Assembly: GCA_946480685.1 (NCBI GenBank)
Contig: CAMLLI010000114.1
Location: 1 to 8,906 of the forward strand
Reading direction: 5' to 3'
Origin: an uncultured Flammeovirgaceae bacterium
GTDB taxonomy: Bacteria; Bacteroidota; Bacteroidia; Cytophagales; Cyclobacteriaceae
Length of the DNA: 8,906 bases
Below are positions 6,229 to 8,906 of this stretch, piece after piece; the stretch's first letter is position 1; each line of letters starts with the position of its first letter. Below the pieces are notes generated by a model. It was not told the DNA's origin. It saw nothing but the letters and a program-made list of their open reading frames with translations, and did not search any database. The translations under genes and the position numbers were made by a program.

Positions 6229-7158
6229 ATGTATATCGCCGTAGATAAAAAGAAAGTGGTGGTAATTTTGATAATCAGTGTAATGGGTCTTTGGATTCTG
6301 ACGGCCATCACACCACCGCTTACCAATCCACCCGCCACTGGTGAATTTGATGGCCCCGACTCTGTACAGAGGATACTAAAGCATGCATGCTACGATTGTC
6401 ATTCCAATAATACAAAACTGGAATGGTATCACCAGGTGGCTCCGCTTTCGTGGAAGATATCATCCGATGTTCTGGAGGCGAGGCGTCACCTTAACTTTTC
6501 GCATTGGGACAGTTTATCTGCTGCGGATCAACGTGCGAAGTTATGGTATGCGGTAAATATGGTGGAGCAGGGAAGAATGCCACGGAGAGACTATACGCTG
6601 TTGCATCCATCTGCCAAACTAGCGGAACAGGAAATAGGAGTACTTAAAAACTATATCGTAACGTTAACCAATGCGAGTAAAACACAGCCGGGAAAACCAA
6701 TGTCAAAGCAGGTTTCCACTCAACCGGTTGTACGGGAATCTCCGAATGGGATTCAATACTTCAGCGATTATTTGCATTGGAAAGTTATTGTCGCAACCAA
6801 TCGTTTTGATAATGGAACGATGCGAATAATCTATGGAAATGATATTGCTGTTAAAGCGATACAGGATGGAAATATAAATCCGTGGCCGAACGGTGCCGTG
6901 ATTGTTAAAGTAGTCTGGGATGCAGGGGAGGAAGACGCAGATGGAAATATATACCCGGGAGCCTTTAACAATGTACAGTTTATGGTACGGGACGAAAAGC
7001 GATTTAAAAAGACAGAAGGATGGGGTTTTGCCCGATTCAATACATCGCAGCTTGTTCCGTATGGGAAGAATGTGAGTTTTGAGGTTGATTGTATGAACTG
7101 TCACCGGCTCGCTTCGGCCAACGGATTTGTTTTCGATATACCTACCAAGAAAAAGTAA
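6229..7158 (+). CDS. Membrane-anchored diheme protein: Haem_bd domain fused to cytochrome P460 domain
   Basis: A 309-residue protein with an N-terminal membrane anchor or uncleaved signal (residues 9-28) and two domains separated by a polar linker (about 148-172). Residues 40-146 match the Haem_bd family: c-type heme site CYDCH (C54, C57, H58) followed by WYHQVAPLSW, NFSHW and MPRRDY. Residues 180-304 match the cytochrome P460 family: TNRFDNGTMRIIYGND, NPWPNGAVIVKVVW, FMVRDEKRF, GWGFARF, and C-terminal heme site CMNCH (C288, C291, H292). K227 is a possible position for the P460 heme-lysine cross-link, but I cannot confirm the alignment. P460 enzymes oxidise hydroxylamine or related N compounds in nitrifiers; in Bacteroidota the role is unknown. 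Expected location is periplasmic, inner-membrane bound. Confidence 0.9.
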   Translation: MYIAVDKKKVVVILIISVMGLWILTAITPPLTNPPATGEFDGPDSVQRILKHACYDCHSNNTKLEWYHQVAPLSWKISSDVLEARRHLNFSHWDSLSAADQRAKLWYAVNMVEQGRMPRRDYTLLHPSAKLAEQEIGVLKNYIVTLTNASKTQPGKPMSKQVSTQPVVRESPNGIQYFSDYLHWKVIVATNRFDNGTMRIIYGNDIAVKAIQDGNINPWPNGAVIVKVVWDAGEEDADGNIYPGAFNNVQFMVRDEKRFKKTEGWGFARFNTSQLVPYGKNVSFEVDCMNCHRLASANGFVFDIPTKKK

Positions 7159-7167
7159 TGTGTTTGT

Positions 7168-7638
7168 ATGAGTCTAAAAAGAATTAGCTATATCCTCCTG
7201 ACGGTATCATTATCGTTGTACCTGCAGGCATGCGGTAATAAAAGTAATTATCAGGTTTCACCTGAAGATTTATACGACAGCAAGGATCTTCACGTCATTA
7301 CAACCTGGTTCAACAACAGGCACCAGACGATCTCTATACTTTACGGTAATGATCAGGCAGCATCGGTTCCAATAAATGGTATTCATGTACATCAGGTTGG
7401 CGAACGCTATACATTGGTAACATGGCACCAACAGGGAAACCCGCTGTGGTTTGGCGGGCAGATAAGCGACCACATTACATTGATTGAGCAGATCGACATC
7501 ACAACATCCGCGAGTGGCGCTATAGAACCTCGATATAACGTTTCCTATAAGGAACGTGCAGATTCAATTTCGGGTACGACCCTGGAACAGGAACGCATTG
7601 CCTATATTCTTTCCCGAAGGAAGATTGAACATTTGTGA
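7168..7638 (+). CDS. P460-like lipoprotein lacking a heme-c motif
   Basis: A 156-residue protein with a lipoprotein signal peptide; the lipobox LQAC places the lipidated Cys at C22. Residues 43-64 (ending TISILYGNDQA) align with residues 186-207 of the preceding protein (ending TMRIIYGNDIA), 9 identities in 22. The following YTLVTWHQQGNPLWFGG resembles the next strand of P460-like domains, so it looks like a diverged paralogue of the P460 domain. It has no CxxCH; the only Cys is the lipid anchor, so covalent c-type heme attachment is excluded. It starts 9 bases after the diheme gene and is the last gene before the terminator, which suggests the two products act together in the envelope. The homology is my own comparison, not a search. 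Confidence 0.75.
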   Translation: MSLKRISYILLTVSLSLYLQACGNKSNYQVSPEDLYDSKDLHVITTWFNNRHQTISILYGNDQAASVPINGIHVHQVGERYTLVTWHQQGNPLWFGGQISDHITLIEQIDITTSASGAIEPRYNVSYKERADSISGTTLEQERIAYILSRRKIEHL

Positions 7639-7687
7639 ATGTATATCACAGAGATAAACACACAGAAATAACCACGCTGTAAATGAT

Positions 7688-7714
7688 AAAGGGACTTCAT
7701 GAAGTCCCTTTTTT
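7688..7714 (+). terminator. Rho-independent terminator of the ohr-P460 operon
   Basis: Bases 7688-7711 form a perfect 24-base palindrome (AAAGGGACTTCA followed by its reverse complement) that folds into a roughly 10-bp stem with a CATG loop. It runs into a T tract ending at 7714. It lies 50 bases after the lipoprotein stop, between converging genes. On the minus strand the stem is followed by only TTTATCATTT, so termination of the sigma-factor transcript there would be weaker. Confidence 0.85.
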
Positions 7715-7747
7715 ATGTGGTGTATATCTGCACTTATTCGAACCGCT

Positions 7748-7764
7748 ACGACAGCTGTTGTCGT
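7748..7764. repeat. Short inverted repeat just after the sigma-factor gene
   Basis: ACGACA and TGTCGT flank a 5-base centre (GCTGT). It sits 10 bases beyond the sigma-factor stop on the minus strand. No T tract follows on that strand, so it may protect the mRNA 3' end or be chance rather than act as an intrinsic terminator. Confidence 0.35.
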
Positions 7765-7774
7765 GAAGGTATAT

Positions 7775-8356
7775 CTACGATTTATAATTGATTTGTGCCA
7801 GCAAAGGGTCACGCAGGTTGGCAAGTGCCTTGTGCAGTAAATTATATACCGACTGGGAGTTTATCTCCATAATCTGTACAATCTCCGGCACATCCAGATT
7901 TTGATAAAAGCGCAGGTATATAATTTCCTTTTGCCGCTTGGGAAGTTTATTGAGTAATTCTGAAAATTTACTGGCGGTGTCGCGAAGCGTTTGTTCACGA
8001 ATGAGATGATGCTCGATGGAGAACTCTACATCAAAATAATAATTGTCTTCGATAGGTTGTGCGTGCAGATGCCATCTGTTCTTATGGAGCTCGCGACAAA
8101 TTTTATTACGTATACTCTTGAAGAGATACGACTTCACATATAGTGTACTGCTTAATGATTTGCGTGTTCTCCATAGCTCCATGAAAAGATCCTGCAGGCA
8201 GTCTTTCACAAACTCTGTGTCCTTGGTGAATTTGGTGCCATAGGTAAACAGGCTTCGGTAATGGACTTTCATCAGCTTCTCGAAGCTGGGCTTGAGTCCG
8301 CTTCTGAATTCATCCCAAAGTTTTGTTTCCTGTTCCGGTGATAATATGTATTCCAA
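7775..8356 (-). CDS. ECF-type RNA polymerase sigma factor
   Basis: A 193-residue sigma-70 family protein with only regions 2 and 4, as in ECF factors. Region 2 (about 25-92) includes FTKDTEFVKDCLQDLFMELW (core binding and -10 recognition) and SYLFKSIRNKI. Region 4 (about 134-183) is LLNKLPKRQKEIIYLRFYQN, then the helix-turn-helix VPEIVQIMEINSQSVYNLLHKAL that reads the -35. The start is TTG: an in-frame TGA lies two codons upstream, and the first internal ATG (codon 29, base 8272) would remove the beginning of region 2. The FecR-like gene is divergent and is the probable anti-sigma partner. Such pairs in Bacteroidota usually control TonB-dependent/SusC-type uptake genes; none is visible here. 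Confidence 0.92.
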   Translation of the reverse strand: MEYILSPEQETKLWDEFRSGLKPSFEKLMKVHYRSLFTYGTKFTKDTEFVKDCLQDLFMELWRTRKSLSSTLYVKSYLFKSIRNKICRELHKNRWHLHAQPIEDNYYFDVEFSIEHHLIREQTLRDTASKFSELLNKLPKRQKEIIYLRFYQNLDVPEIVQIMEINSQSVYNLLHKALANLRDPLLAQINYKS

Positions 8357-8415
8357 AGCTCAGCGTAGCGTTTAGGATTTCTAAAATTCAGTCTTTTTCA
8401 TTTAAAAACAAATAT

Positions 8416-8441
8416 TGCAACCGTTTTCTGCAAACGTTTTT
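8416..8441 (+). repeat. Tandem 13-base repeat TGCAAnCGTTTTn
   Basis: TGCAACCGTTTTC (8416-8428) is followed directly by TGCAAACGTTTTT (8429-8441), 11 of 13 bases identical. The tandem lies 60 bases upstream of the sigma-factor start and contains the palindrome AAACGTTT (8432-8439). Confidence 0.65.
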
Positions 8442-8502
8442 TTAATTGTCATGAAGACGCGTGTTTGTGTGAAAAAAAATTAGAAAACGAAGAGTAGAAA
8501 TC

Positions 8503-8542
8503 TGCAATCGTTGTCTATACATAATTATAGTTGTCGATTGCA
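8503..8542. repeat. Inverted repeat TGCAATCG / CGATTGCA just upstream of the FecR gene
   Basis: TGCAATCG (8503-8510) and its exact reverse complement (8535-8542) flank a 24-base A+T-rich centre. The left arm continues as TGCAATCGTTGTC, a third copy of the motif repeated at 8416-8441. TTGTC also occurs as a direct repeat (8511-8515 and 8531-8535, 20-base period). The right arm ends 4 bases before the FecR ATG, so a protein bound there would block expression of that gene. Confidence 0.6.
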
Positions 8543-8546
8543 CTAC

Positions 8547-8906
8547 ATGAATCAATATAAATACTATTCTGTCGAAGATTTTGTTCAGGACCAGCGTTTC
8601 CGATCGTGGGTAAAAAATCCTACGCGGGAAGAAGATATAATCTGGCAAAACTGGCTATCGGAAAATCGGATCAAACGTGATACGGTTGAGGAAGCCAGAG
8701 CCATCGTGTTAGCTATTCATCCCGTTCAGTATGAATCTATTAGCGACTTTGAAATTCAACGCGAAGTTGAAAGTATACTGTCTCAAATCCACGATGATGA
8801 AGAGCCTGAGCAGGTTGATGCTCCGGAAGTTCCATCGAACACACGGCATTCGCGGTGGTATGCTATAGCGGCTTCTGTTACGATCATACTGGCTATAGGC
8901 TTGTAC
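8547..8906 (+). CDS. FecR-like anti-sigma factor (N-terminal part, cut by window end)
   Basis: From ATG 8547 the frame is open for 120 codons to the last base. The N-terminus has the pattern of Bacteroidota FecR proteins: VEDFVQDQRFRSWVKNP, then WQNWLSENRIKRDTVEEAR, giving a cytoplasmic helical sigma-binding domain (about residues 8-80). An acidic linker (82-98) leads to a membrane segment starting near W104 (YAIAASVTIILAIGLY). The periplasmic FecR domain would follow outside the window. In the known system, FecR-type proteins hold an ECF sigma factor inactive and relay a signal from a TonB-dependent outer-membrane receptor. The divergent ECF sigma gene is the natural partner. Confidence 0.88.
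   Translation, partial: MNQYKYYSVEDFVQDQRFRSWVKNPTREEDIIWQNWLSENRIKRDTVEEARAIVLAIHPVQYESISDFEIQREVESILSQIHDDEEPEQVDAPEVPSNTRHSRWYAIAASVTIILAIGLY

Larger units (their letters stand above)
8357..8546. promoter_or_regulatory. Divergent control region between the sigma and FecR genes
   Basis: An A+T-rich 190-base spacer. No exact TAnnTTTG element is seen on either strand, so these genes may not use the housekeeping promoter; TATAGTTG at 8526-8533 is one base off but too close to the FecR start. It contains several copies of TGCAAnCGTT, listed separately, which are candidates for sigma or regulator recognition. Confidence 0.45.

Noticed and set aside
6703..7104. 133-residue minus-strand open frame
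   Set aside because: It is antisense to the P460 domain, which has clear family motifs and a heme site; the antisense product shows no domain pattern.
8442..8648. 68-residue minus-strand open frame upstream of the sigma factor
   Set aside because: It runs opposite the FecR N-terminus and through the repeat-bearing spacer; its composition is Phe/Ile/Arg-rich, as expected from antisense A+T-rich DNA.
1..8906. CRISPR array, insertion sequence, tRNA or rRNA
   Set aside because: No regularly spaced repeats, transposase-like protein, terminal repeats with target duplication, or tRNA/rRNA-like segments were seen on either strand.

Overview
The window looks like Bacteroidota DNA, probably from the Cytophagales/Chitinophagales side (the family is an inference). 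Three things point there. The FecR-type anti-sigma protein has the Trp-rich N-terminus typical of this phylum and sits beside an ECF sigma factor. A LytS/LytTR two-component pair is present. Exact TAnnTTTG (-7) promoter elements lie just upstream of several genes, where Shine-Dalgarno sequences are weak or absent.

Layout. 1-354 (+): C-terminal end of a MocR-type GntR/aminotransferase regulator, cut by the window edge. 437-1869 (-): a three-gene run transcribed as methyltransferase, GNAT acetyltransferase, then a small DUF2007-like zinc-ribbon protein; the first two overlap by 8 bases. 1952-3713 (-): a LytS-type sensor kinase and its LytTR response regulator, overlapping by 20 bases. 3827-4603 (-): an exported thioredoxin-fold DUF1223 protein. 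4604-4929: a spacer with divergent promoters and short unexplained open frames. 4930-7638 (+): a tight four-gene operon of Ohr peroxidase, exported alpha/beta hydrolase, membrane-anchored diheme protein (Haem_bd domain plus cytochrome P460 domain), and a P460-like lipoprotein with no heme motif. It has a Bacteroidota-type promoter in front and a perfect palindromic terminator behind. 7775-8356 (-) and 8547-8906 (+): an ECF sigma factor and a divergent FecR-like anti-sigma gene cut by the right edge, separated by 190 bases that carry a repeated TGCAAnCGTT motif.

The most interesting part is the 4930-7638 operon. It joins cytoplasmic organic-peroxide detoxification to an envelope-located P460 module made of a two-heme fusion protein and a heme-less paralogue anchored as a lipoprotein. 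Their joint function is not known to me. An envelope redox or oxidative-stress role is an inference from the domains. The sigma/anti-sigma pair at the right edge is probably the start of a separate cell-surface-signalling or nutrient-uptake locus that continues outside the window.
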